From assembly GCF_050436995.1 (NCBI RefSeq), contig NC_134754.1, positions 8,983,001 to 9,047,000 on the forward strand: a stretch of 64,000 nt of DNA, given 5' to 3'. This DNA comes from Anticarsia gemmatalis. Its lineage: Eukaryota > Arthropoda > Insecta > Lepidoptera > Erebidae. Numbering within the stretch: the stretch's first letter is position 1; each line of letters starts with the position of its first letter. Positions 49,046 through 61,369 of this stretch are shown one piece after another. The notes beneath the pieces are model-generated. The model was not told where the DNA came from and made no database searches. It saw nothing but the letters and a program-made list of their open reading frames with translations. Position numbers and translations under genes: made by a program.

Positions 49046-51774
49046 GGTACTTGTCATGACTCATTGTTTACTATCACCTATTAGCATTTACTGCCGGCTT
49101 CCATCTATAAATTACCGTATTCATTTTAAAAGTTATGAAACTTGAATTAACTGCGTTATATTAATGTGTATTAAATGTTGTTCTTGATATTTCGTATATG
49201 TACTAAACGGTTAATGAAATTGTATGTCTTTACCTATCTAATTAATTTAGTTGCATAAAGCTTGGCTTAACTTCTGCTTCCTGTGTTTAATATTTATTTA
49301 CTCAAATATTCACAATATCCATATAAAAATGGATTCGTGTGAAAGTAACGTTTATTTATATACATATTTTAACATTTGCCTCTACCTGTAACTTAATTGG
49401 GTACTTAATTTCCTTTGTCTTGAAAATAATATTACGTACAAGCCTAATCTGCAACAGTGAGTATGCATCGGAAAGCTAATTAGCATATAATGGCATGAGC
49501 ACGACCGCCTAATACATACATATACGTGCATACACATTACGTTCGCATGCAACTATGTAGGCGCAGTGCATACAAAGTAGAGATAGCCACACCCCGATAA
49601 GAGGTCTGTCTCTTTCCCACCTGCACCGAATGTAATATACATATGTATATCTCCGTATGTATATACAATACAGCTTAACAGACCGTTAATTCTGAAGAGA
49701 TGTTTACGATACTTTCCCAAAAGGTCCGCGAGTCCCGGAGTCCGGAATTAGATCAGTTGCAAATGTTGCGCGCATCACTAATCGACGCACGCACGCACAA
49801 TGTCGGCCATATTGTTATTGTTATTACATCGCCTTAGAAGGAAACAGCTCGTTTGACTCGGTCTCGATGTTTGCTTTTGTTCTTTTCTAACTTCTTTGTT
49901 GGTCGTTATTGTTCCTTTGTTCAGTATGATAAAGCGGCCGCTATGGAGGAGACTATTTATAAACATTCACTCTTCAATTAAATATTTTCTATTAGGTTCC
50001 TCACACTGGAAAAGACGTTTAAGGTTACGCGCGGTGTTTCGAGGCAACGCTGACGTCAAATAAATCTAATCTTAAAAATATATTTAAATTGTATCCTTGA
50101 TTGGGGTCAGGTGGCGGTATAATTCAATCGTTTGTAATTCCACGTATTTAGAACCGAAATAAAATATGACTATAAAAGGAAATAGAACCCAAATAGGGAG
50201 TTGAATAGTTCGCTAGACGCAACGACATAAAGGCGGTACACGAATACCACAAGGCCCGTCTACATCCCACGTACGCCCACTCCCGCATGTTAAGGCTATA
50301 CGTGAATAAATCTCACCTGACAACGCACCCGCCGGACCGTACCTTCCATACATAGAGGAGGATACGGGGATACAGCCACGGTTTATCTTACGTTTGTGGA
50401 TTAAATAGAAACGTGATTTCTACGAAATTGTTGCCAGTTATTGCCAATATGATAGATACAACGTTTTCTTCGGAAAATATACTATATTTTGATTGTCTGT
50501 TTTGTCGAGGGAACTAACAATACAATGAAAATAAATAAGCGCCACGTTATGAATGCGAAGATTCTCAACCAATTCAATTGTTGGGGAGCAAAAAGTAATG
50601 GAATGGTGCTATTATAAGTTCAGGAACTGCGAACACATTCATATACTTAGTAGTTTTGTACCATCCCAGTATTAATTATTACACTTTTTTTAAATCTTAT
50701 TTCAACCCGTTGACGTCACAAATGATAGGAACATTTATCGTAAGTGGCTATCAGCTTAACCTTACCACAGTGTTGATTCGTTTTTAATTACCTATTTTCC
50801 TAATTAACTTCCATCATTCAGCTGCTCTATAAATATTTTGATAAGTAAAGTAGCATAACAAATGATAATGTAGGAAGATAACGACATAATAATATCTTAT
50901 CTTACTGCTAGTTACTTGTCTAACGGGATTACTACAAGATAGATGACTGGTCTATTTAGTGAATACCTATTGATTCAAGCATCGTCTCATAGGTAGAGTG
51001 TAGGTACCTTACATTGCTTTAAAATTCCATTTGAAACCATTAAAGAACGATGGAACGGTGTAACTTTCAAAGGTAGTTATAAAATTAATCTCTTCTTTAT
51101 TGTGTTGACCCAGTTTGAGTTGTTGTTGATTAATTACATATTCCCTTTTACTTATTGCCACTGCAATAAGACATTTATGAAACAACATTGGGCCGATTCC
51201 AAGTTTCCGTGTTGTGTGTGTTTGAGCTTGTATGTAATCCGTTTATAGCCGACTGTGATGTTTTATTTGTGTTAGACTTTTACCTTATTTCCGACATTTT
51301 CCTCGAGGATTGTTATGTATTAAACACATACAATAGACTCACATGTGGCTGATATATTGACCTATCACGTTTATTCTGCCGTATTGCAGCACGGGTAGCC
51401 TTCATTAAAATTATCCGACCAAATATGTATTTTATTGAACACACTGGTTAATTAGTTGGTTATATTAATAACTAAATCATCAGCACTTCCTGTTTAGCGT
51501 TATAAATAATCAATAATAATTTATAAGGTGACGTAATTTAAACACGTCCAACATGTTAATAAATACAATGAATTATACATAAGCTATTAAATTATGTTTT
51601 AACGGAGAACTGAGCGCTGTTTTTACAATTCGTGTCTAAAATTGGACATTAAAATTCCAGTTGTCGGATACAAAAAAATAATGTAAACGCTGCTGCTTTT
51701 ATAAGCCGGCATTAATGTAAATTCGAGAATGCGAAACAAGGTTACACGTAATCATAATATTTATAAGCAGTAAC

Positions 51775-51950
51775 TAGTCGTATCGACGTTGTAATCTAGT
51801 TAGCGAAGTGAGACCCGAGAGCTTTAGGAGTGGACTAGGAATACCGGTTTGTAGTGGGAACGGCGAAGAAAGAGAAGGGGGTACCGGTCCGACGAGTCGT
51901 GTTGCACTCCTGCCCCCCGGCTCAGCGAGATTGAGAGATAAATGTACTGG
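51775..51950. other. GC-richer patch of unknown origin
   Basis: This segment with CGAAGTGAGACCCGAGAG and GGTACCGGTCCGACGAGTCG differs in composition from its AT-rich neighbours and has sharp edges. The minus-strand open frame 51774-51965 has no recognisable domain. It may be an old retroelement fragment; I cannot assign it. Confidence 0.3.
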
Positions 51951-53493
51951 GAACACGACGCTCATATGAACATACTATGACCCGAGGCACTACGGTTTTT
52001 TCTTTGAGAGCTTGAGAAAGTTCGTGAAATTGTACACTCGTGTATACGGAACACGGCCGCGTAGTATTACGTTAAACAATGATAAACGCTTAATCATCTT
52101 GAGTAATCACAACAATTCTACCTCGTGTTGCATAATGGAAATAATAACACTGAACAATGATTACAATGCATTCACGAATGCCTTTGTATTTTTAAGATAA
52201 GACGCATTTATTTATAAAGTGGGCTTATTAGTTTAGCGTTGATAATGCCCAATGTAATAAGTAATGAATCATTTAAGATAACGTGTTACTAAACTATGTG
52301 ACATTATGCTATTAAGGTAATCTTATCTATTGAGATAAGATGTAGAAGAAATGTATGAGTGATTAAGCTTTTAAAAAAACAATGTATGAATTATATTCTT
52401 GAGCGGATTAGAGATGTTCATTCTCTTTATCTATTTTTTTAATACACAAAAGAGTAACTGTACTTATTATCCGTATAAATAATGTGAGTTGTATTCATAG
52501 TAGGCGGCAGACAAAGGTCAGGCGAACACGAAGTAGTTGCGTAATGTTAGTAAAGTGTTACTGCGTACTTAGACAGTGCATCTGCATTATGCAATCTACT
52601 CTGTACTCTAGCTCCTTATTGCTGGCAGCTAACTTTTTCTTTACAATACTCTACGTTTCAGACGCTTGACGAGAAGTCTTCGACAAAGAACGTTCGTTGC
52701 GTAATCTAATGTTTGCTTTCTATAAAAGATTACGACATTATGCTATTAACTCTACATTTCTAAATTAAAAATAGACACGAATTTAACTTTCAAGGGCGCT
52801 TCCTAATTTTGTATCGCAAGTTTATTTATAATCCAATAGAAATCTTTTTAAGGAGCCATTTCAGCGAGCCTAGTTATTTAGAAAAGTCTTTTCATACGAA
52901 AGCTTTATACCCCATTTCAGGATTCCGTAGTCATTTCTAAGCTTTAACAGCTTTAAATAGGTTTATTCTAAACTGGAAGTTAAATAAAATTCGTTTATCA
53001 TGCAAATCATGACTAGAAATACTCGTTACTAGTATTTATGAAGTAAATTCAATTATTAAGTATTAAATTGAGTGTTTACTCCGCAACGTTTCAAGCGCTT
53101 TGAAGTGGAACCGTGCCGTTAACCTCTCATGTTCAAATTAACCAATTAATCAAAGCTCAGTCTATTGTGTGCCCTCCACGTATACGCGTATATATTATCA
53201 CGAACCTGTTAAGGTAGAATGCTTTAATTTATCTTAGTTATTTTGTCGATATTACCTCACGGGGAGAGACGAGCGGGTCCTACAAGGTGAACTTTTGAAT
53301 AAATCACTTTACGATGTTTGTGGGGACGTTCACCTACACGATACGATACCCTGTGGATATTGCACGTGTGACGAATTGATGAAATCTTTACAATTTATTA
53401 CGACATCCAATGCTGTAAGGGATTAAAACGGATATTTTAAACGGTATTTATGGCACTAGGAGCGTGTCCATAATCGGATTAGTCCTTCTAGCG

Positions 53494-54183
53494 GGTCTTT
53501 AGTCGTTTCGCACCACACCCTATTCGCCCCGCGGTGCGAATCGCCCAAGTACTGTTTCTGAATGGGTCCTTTCGCACCGCAGTGGTTGGAGCGGGGCGAA
53601 TGGCCTAAGGTATATTTTTGAATAGGTCGATTCGGACCAATGACGAAATGAATCAATATCCCTTAAGTAGCTCTGATTTGGACTCATAAAATTCCAATCG
53701 ACAATTCATACAGGTGAGAAGAAAAGTGGTTGTTGAGAAAAAATCCTATAGTATAAGTTTAAACACAATTTAAACATGGCATAGTCATATTGACTTTATT
53801 AGATAATGATGATTTTAAATACTACAAAAAGAGAAATCAACACAATAAAAACACAAGTTTTAGTAATGTGGCTACTTTAAACTAACTTTTGATAATCACA
53901 GATTATGATGTACATTACAATTTTCTTATAACCAGTTTAATTTTCAAAATCACAGGAACTAACTCTAACATTTTATGTTGTTATGTTGAGTAATATTTTG
54001 TGTTCGGTTGTACCATAAAACATGCATTCAACAACTCAATAAAAAACTTGTGGTCCGAATCGACCCATTGTAAGAAGTTATTGGGCGATTCGCACCGCGG
54101 TATGAAACGACACATTCAGAAATGAGACTTGGGCGATTCGCACCGCGGGGCGAATCACTTGCGGTGCGAAACGCCTAAAGACC
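53494..54183. mobile_element. 690 bp element with about 140 bp inverted ends and 9 bp target duplication
   Basis: The element begins GGTCTTTAGTCGTTTCGCAC and ends with the complement of GGTCTTTAGGCGTTTCGCAC. The inverted similarity reaches inward to about 53639 and 54051 (GGTCGATTCGGACCA). A perfect 9 bp direct duplication, CTTCTAGCG, lies on both sides (53485-53493 and 54184-54192). Long inverted ends with a 9 bp duplication are the hallmark of Mutator-like elements. The ends contain repeated CGATTCGCACCGCGG-type words that themselves form hairpins. The central 410 bp is AT-rich with no transposase, so the element is non-autonomous. The minus-strand frame at 53456-53656 is a shadow of the left end. 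Confidence 0.85.
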
Positions 54184-57100
54184 CTTCTAGCGATATTTCC
54201 TTCTCTTAAATCGTTGCTTTTATTTAAAGACCATTAAACTTTTATATTGCCATTCTACTGAATCCTTTCTTTGTTCCGTTACAACGACGTAACTCTGTAC
54301 CTACTAAGCCAATTTTATACTAAATTTACTTCTTTACCAAAACCATTTCCAAGAAAAATAACTTATATACATATTTTATACTTGAAATATTATAATGTTC
54401 AGTGAAATGACATATTTTATTAAGTCTTTTGAACATGCAGAATAATATTCATATTTTCAGGAACGTCTCGGTAATAGGGAGTGAAGCACCGTTGCTAGGT
54501 GAAGGCCTTCAAAGGCTTTCCTCGAGCGAAGTGTTTCCCGGGAAAATACCCCTCCCACAAGCATGTTTTAAACCTCTGTTAGCATTTAAGCGAACAAGTA
54601 ATTTTTACCTGTTTCTTTTTATAGCCAACAGGAAATTGGTATTCATTATGATCTCTTATATTTTATGATTACGAAAATGTTACGACTTTGATTAAGACGT
54701 ACGTTTTATGTAGATACAATCTGTTCCCAGCTAATAATAATTGTTCTCGAAACTATTTTCACATCAACTCGTTCTGTTAATAAGTTGTACTTCTAAATAG
54801 AAAATACAAACATTAAATCAAATTAAATGGGTAGTTAGTCGTATTTTGTATGGCATTTGTATATTTTTATTACTAACAAGTGCCTCTATTTTTAAACAAC
54901 TTACTAACTAGAGAGCAGGTAAATATTTAATTGAATAAAGTGTCGAGCCTGACGGCGGCTGTCATCTAATACTGTTGAGTTGAGTAATCAATTCGTACAA
55001 AGAGATACAAGTTGACTTTGCGAGATAAGCGACGTTTGATAGTACCGTTGCCGCCGTAGCCACTATAGAACACAGTTCACTACACTCTGTCCATAATGCT
55101 GGCTTGTTTATTGTGTGTTTCAAAGGGAACAGTACACAAAGGCTCCGATACACAGAGTTAGTGTAACGTGCGGTGTACAGTCTACCCACAATATAAACGA
55201 TCTGATTGTGCTCCATTCAATTGACTTGCACTATACAGCTTTCATGAATGTTGAAATATTAATCATTTATACCTTGTATTGAGGCAAGAGCTTGTGGGTA
55301 CTTGTGGAACTCAAAATATGTATCAAGCCGGTATCCACGTTGTGAATCACAATGTTAATGATGCTATACGCACGAGTACACCCACACAAGAGTATGATAC
55401 TTACACATGTACGTGAAGTAATTGAACCGGGATGTTGAGCATATCCTGTTCATTATCATAATGCAAGTTGTTATTAATGCCTGCATTAAACTGGAAACTT
55501 AAACTAGGTTCGTAATTAAGTAACGAAGATCTAGCAATTATGTACATATATCTGGCTTTACTCTACATTATTTTAATGGTATTTACGAAAGACCCAATCG
55601 CTTTCTTTAAGCCAATTTTGTACCCATAACGCTTCTAGACGTTTGAATAGGGTGAATGAACCACTTTCGGGTGCGATAAAACGATTTTTGTAGGGACCGG
55701 TCTTTGAAAATTCACTTAATGGTTCATATACATAGGAAATTGAGCAAGGCTTCGCCTTTTATGTACCGAGTTGGTCATAATCGTGAATTGGGGCTGTTAC
55801 GTCGTGGTTTATGCCCCGTTATAGAAACGTCGTTAGCTAGAGATCCTTGTAGGTCGGTAGCTCACCGCTTGCCTTTCGAGGGCAAGTAGAACGGACGGCA
55901 TTAGAGCGAGATACGTGGCTATAACTGCTGAAAGCTACAACCAGCTGTTAACATAGTGCATATTAAAATGAAACGCTGCCAGCTTTCCAGCTCCATAATA
56001 GACTGTGTTATTTCAAAACTGACCAGTTTCCTTATAACCCAAACGATTTCATTACGTAAAGCGATTTTTTAATACGCTGCTTTAGAATTGAATTGATTCA
56101 GTCACCACACCTTTTGAGCATTTTCGAAGTCGATATCAGAGTAAATTGGTGTACCTATACGTATACATGTGGCATTAATTGCTTCTACTATTGCTTAGTT
56201 TATTGCAATTGCTGTGGAGGCAATTTGTATGGCGGCCGTTCGAATGCGACCGTATCGAATTCCGATTCGTTCTAATATACAGTCTGCCAGTAATTGCTTG
56301 TTAATATCTAAATACTAACGAGTTTTTTGGCCTGTTTACTATTTTGTTTTGTGTGCTCGCCGGCAAATATCGAATACCGGTATATAGGTAATATTAAAAT
56401 ATGATAAACAATATACATTTCAATATCGGATATGTGTAAAATGCAGTGTATGTATTGAAAAGCTTTTACAAAATGTATTTGTACACTTTTGAATACAAAT
56501 GGTATTAAATTGACTCGCAAATATTACGCCACATATTTTCGGAGGCGTGTATATTAAAATTTTCATTGAGTCCATCATGAATATCAACGGAAATATTTCA
56601 TTTATTAAAATATTTTCTGAGTAAATACAATTTGGATGTCTAACAGAATAAATGATTTCAGTTTGCAATCAACTCACTGTTTACAAGGTACTCGGCAACC
56701 AAATTATAATTACTGAGGGTTAAAAATGGTAGCTAACCCTCGTGTGAAATCTCATTAAAGCGAAAGATGGTTTTGATCTGTCACGCACAGCGTGCCTACA
56801 GGATTGCGATAAAGGGTAGAGGGTCTATCGCCCGTCCCCGGGGTGAATGCCTCCTAAAGGATGATACGACATAAAATACACCGTTCGCTTTTATGAGGAG
56901 CTGTGCCAAGTGAAATGTGTTTATTTGAAGCTATAGATTACAAGGTCTCGCAGTTTTTTCTATAGCATTGTAGGAAATTTACGATGCGAGATCTTTATCT
57001 ATTTCGATCTTAAAGATTCAATAACCCCCGAGAGTTCAATATTATTTATGACTTAGACAAAACATTTTCGTTGCACTATGAAATGAATCTGCTCTATTCA

Positions 57101-60100
57101 CCAGACACGAAAATAATACTTACCGTATATTATGTTGTCGTATTTGTAGTCGTCTACTTATTGAAGTATGTAAACCGTACGACAATTAGACATACCTAAT
57201 AATTTACTTTTAAATACATTCTCAAAGCGACGGTTACGCCATATTCTGTGGTTATCCTGTAATTCCTATTCTATAATACCCAACTAGTGACGGTATATTG
57301 ACCTCGCAAAATACCTTACCGAATACCTAAATTATTGTTTATTAAAAACATCAAAATGTTCATAATAAAACAGTTATTTTATGTTCGATATTATCGTTGA
57401 ATGGTTTTCAAACATGACGGGGTTAACAGCACTCATACGGAAAACGTTATGGAGACTTGCCAAATATTTAAAGAAATTCTGTGGAAAAAAATCACATTAA
57501 TTTTTTTCAAGCTTCGTGTATACTGTGCTGATCTCAGACTATGAATAGAAAATGCGTTAGCGGACGTTAATGGGGCCTATTATAGATTACCGAGTCAATA
57601 CAGACCACCCACGGAGATATGAAAACACATGCGTCGACCATTTTTGACCCGACTTTAAGTAAATGTACAAAAAGTGCTATGTAAATAAACAATACTGGCT
57701 GCCCATAATAGTTGTTTTTGTAATTAGTTACACTTTCATGTCAAACATTCAATTATATCCCTAATTAATGTTTCGGAATTGCGTGTGCCCGTGGCGTATC
57801 TGACACGCTTGAATTAAATTTTATGGAAAATTATAGTATAGTGGAATTTGGAATAGTAATCTAGGATTTGTGAAAAATATGGGTAACCGCAGTCCATTAG
57901 TCTTCATAAAAGGAAGTGTTTTAACAGAAAGTCTTTCAAACAAGCAGCATGGAAAGAATTGATAATAAAACAAACAAATTGCAAAATATATTTTAAATGT
58001 TCTTTCAACGAGGATATTTAGAAATTATCCTGAACAAGTCCTGCTTCACACACGAAAACACTTAAGACTATTAGCATAGAGTAAGAAGTGTAACGCAAAG
58101 TATGCATTTCTTGTGCAAGTAAGCCATGGCCTAGTTCCCCGCGCATTGCGTAGGTCAGTCATGAACTCATGAGTAGCGTGCGCCCACACTTTCTCCTTAA
58201 TGTACCATTTCACTTTCACTCGCCGATCGACATTTTAGTGCCATTTTTCGAAGCATTTTTAATTTACAAATTCAATTTGCCAATTGCCACGTTTTTATTT
58301 TTAAGAAGATAAAAAAGCGTAATTGCTTCCTAACAAAGCTGGCGGAAATGATTGAGGTGTGCAAAAAATGACGTGATCGTGAACGGTAATTAAAACATAA
58401 TTAATCTTAAAACAAAAAGTGCCAAGCATAATGAACAAAGAAATCGCCTGGATACGCCAGTCCACGGTAAATATACGAGTATATTATATATGAAACGTAT
58501 ACAGACAACCTGTAATTATTATATTCCTTTAATTCTAAGCTTTGATCTAAGAACATAATGTTCCCCTCACCCTACACATAGCCACTAAGATTAATATTTC
58601 AGAACACATAAATAGGAACTGGCTTTATTTTTGACAAATTACATAATAAATTGTATTATACATGCCCTCTATTTGCGTTTCAAACAATCCTAGATAGGTA
58701 AGAAAATTGTGTTCAATTATTGATTCGACACACGTCTTACAACGCATCGTAATACTTATATTAGTTTCTTTGTATGGCTTATCACGTAACAAAAGTGGCG
58801 TATTATAAAGAACAAAAGTCAATATTAAACAGAACTAAATGACTCAACTTTCCCCGCACGTTCAGTACGAATGCAAAGTTTTAATTAACGTTTAAAAAAC
58901 TTTCTATTCATATACAAAAGTTTCAGCGCGTGTTGATTGTTTGAATCTCGAGACTTAATTGATGTAATTCTGAAGTTTGATCATTTCAATTGTTACTTTT
59001 AAGTAACGACATATTTGTTTAGTTTGCTGTTTACCTTTGATATAGAAATAGCAGTAGCTTAGCAAAATAATTGTGCTTTAAACTCCAAAAACAATAAAAA
59101 ATGCTGATGAGTTGGATTTCACCCTACGTCTGCTGATCGAGTCATTTAACTCGCACGAGGGAATTTCATTCGGTCCAGAATAGCCAATACCGACGTCATT
59201 TACCTTCTGGGTATATGCACGCTTAGTTCATTTTACCTATGTGTAGATTAATTACTTGCTGGTCGTGTACTATGCGTCATGAACGCTACAAAGTTATTGG
59301 AGGTACGTAAAACTAAGCCAACAATGCTCCCTCGATCCATACAAACAGGTTGTTTGTCAATTTCCCGATGACGCAGCGCGTTGTCAAAGCATAGTGCTCG
59401 CTTGTGCACATAAACAGTTCAGTCGCGACCGACGACTGCCCTCCACACCCCACTTGCCCCCGCAGCAGGGAGAACACCCACCGCCTCCACTGCCCCATTT
59501 TTCACGAGTACTTAGCATGTCGTGGTCTGCACCCCAACCCCGCCTCCCTCAAGTTTCGCATGTTTATGCCATAAATTTTTGTTATGACAACACACGGTCA
59601 GCTGAGCCATACATGCGTTATTTATTCTGTGTATAAGACATTGTGTTATGTTTCAGCGAAACATGACATTTTGGCTTCGTTCTGTTCAGTGATTTCAATT
59701 ACGTATTCATTTTATGAACTTTCTGAAATATTTACGTTATTATTACGGCTTTTATTTGAGTTCGTAACTAGATATCTTTACGCTTGGTGTTTCATTAATT
59801 AAAATACAAAATCGCTTTAGAGACTACTCGTCCGCTGTTCTGCTTCGAGGCCGGTGTTTTATTAAATATCCTGTTTCGCTTCTTGACACCGTGATTTATT
59901 GACTTCTTCCCTATTTTATTAGGATGTTCGTATTTTATTCAAAAGAAGAGCTTGTTTGATTCAATTTCTTTAAATTTTATTGTCAACCGGGGAGAAGTCT
60001 GTGTGGGAATAGAATCTGAAGACCAAGCTTTGAGGCCTTTGGTCGTGGCTTAAACACAATTAGGTATAGTTCACAATTAGGTGTAAACAATACGCAATAA

Positions 60101-60184
60101 AATAGAATTTAAACTATGCAGTTGTATTGTTGATGGATTTAGTGAGCGATTATCGATTATCAATCAGTATTAGTGCATAACAGT

Positions 60185-60370
60185 GAACGGGCGGCTGGTA
60201 TTCCGCCCAGTCAGCGCAATAACCGCTGTCGAGGTGCGCCGCTGACTCGGCAATACGCGCGGGTCTTGCCGACTCGGCCGTGACTCAGCATGAGCCGACA
60301 CGGAGCGCCATGAGTCATGACTCGACGTAATTCGGACTGGGATCGCCCGCCGTCAGCCGAAATAAGTGGA
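60185..60370. promoter_or_regulatory. GC-rich cluster of AP-1 / CncC-Maf-type sites
   Basis: Within 81 bp there are TGACTCGGC (60243-60251), TGACTCAGC (60281-60289), and TGAGTCA directly followed by TGACTC (60311-60323). A further CCGACTCGGC lies at about 60270-60279. TGACNNNGC is the core bound by Cap'n'collar/Maf factors in oxidative and xenobiotic responses, and TGAGTCA by AP-1. The cluster lies about 0.9 kb before Kdm3 exon F in a GC-rich patch and looks like an enhancer; activity is inferred only. Confidence 0.4.
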
Positions 60371-61254
60371 TTGCTGCTTCACGACTGAATGATTCCATTT
60401 TATAGGGCGCTCTGATGTCATTACTTCATGCTTACGTTCTATTAATTCCTTCTGAGAATCTTTCGTTCAAAACACGGTTTGTTCGATTGTGCAATATCTT
60501 CCTTTAAGTTACATGAAGCTTGAAGCCTCTAGATTACGATTGTAAAGAACGATGGAAATTTGAAGGTGGCCTGAATTGCGTTTTGATGAGAGAAACGATT
60601 TTTTTGCAATTTGAGACCCACGAAGAATGTCTGAGAGATCACTGGGACCGTTTTCCCATTGTTTGATCCGTTTGGTTTTTGGTATCGCCTAAAATGCGTC
60701 GTAAAATATCTAATAATCTCCGGCCAAACAAAATATTAAGCTGATACGTCCTACTAAACCGTAGATGACATGTGAATCTGTTCTGTTTCCAATAACCATA
60801 AAGTTAGGAGTTTATATTAAGGCAGTCCTTAGTAATTTATAAATACAAAGTTCATTAAAATATGTATACGAGGCCCACGCGTTTTAACGTCAAAGATACG
60901 AGGGGTTTCAAATTAACGTTGTGCCCGGAACACAAAGCGCTTTGTTTGGTTACACCAAGTTCATTATTAAAACAAACGGAATAGGCACTTTCTTATTTGC
61001 ATTCAAGCACAAAATCGTGACTCGTCTATTTTATAATACTGATAAACTAAAATTTAAAATCTCTAAACGTATAACAAATTACGATACGGTCAGGCAACGT
61101 AAAAAGGCGAAAGGCTAAAGATTAGACAGGTTTCGAAAGAAATCTACAGCCGTAAATATTGTAAAACATTCTTAACCTTGTCGTTAGTTTTTTATCTGTT
61201 TAAGAATAAGTTTGTGTCGGAATCTGGTTTACTGACGATTTGTTTTGTTTTCAG

Positions 61255-61369
61255 AGAATTGAACGCGAGACGACAAAAAGTCCGGCGACTACTGGAGGCA
61301 GGAAGAAGTCAGCTGCCGTGAGGAGTAACGGCCAAATCGCACCGACAGAGCCACCGCCACAACCTGCAG
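61255..61369 (+). CDS. Kdm3: Kdm3 exon F: basic, Pro-rich linker
   Basis: This exon of 115 bp starts in phase 0 after TGTTTTGTTTTCAG and ends one base into a codon at CAG|GTAAAC. It encodes RIERETTKSPATTGGRKKSA then AVRSNGQIAPTEPPPQPA. The basic GGRKKSA word and proline-rich tail fit the poorly conserved, unstructured linker that follows the RRSRSN word in KDM3 proteins. The exon is supported by splice sites, composition and phase rather than by close similarity. It is separated from the previous exon by 22 kb. Confidence 0.7.

Larger units (their letters stand above)
38999..61254 (+). other. Kdm3: Kdm3 intron (22.3 kb)
   Basis: This is the largest complete intron here, in phase 0. It contains a GC-rich patch with a GCATGCGC core (about 39485-39550), a possible antisense exon (40596-40715), a hAT-like element (44885-47716) and CpG-rich blocks (48085-48260 and 48755-49045). 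It also has a GC-richer patch of unknown origin (about 51775-51950), a 690 bp long-TIR element (53494-54183) and an AP-1/CncC-like cluster (60243-60323). The rest is AT-rich with only short, unrecognised open frames. Confidence 0.8.
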
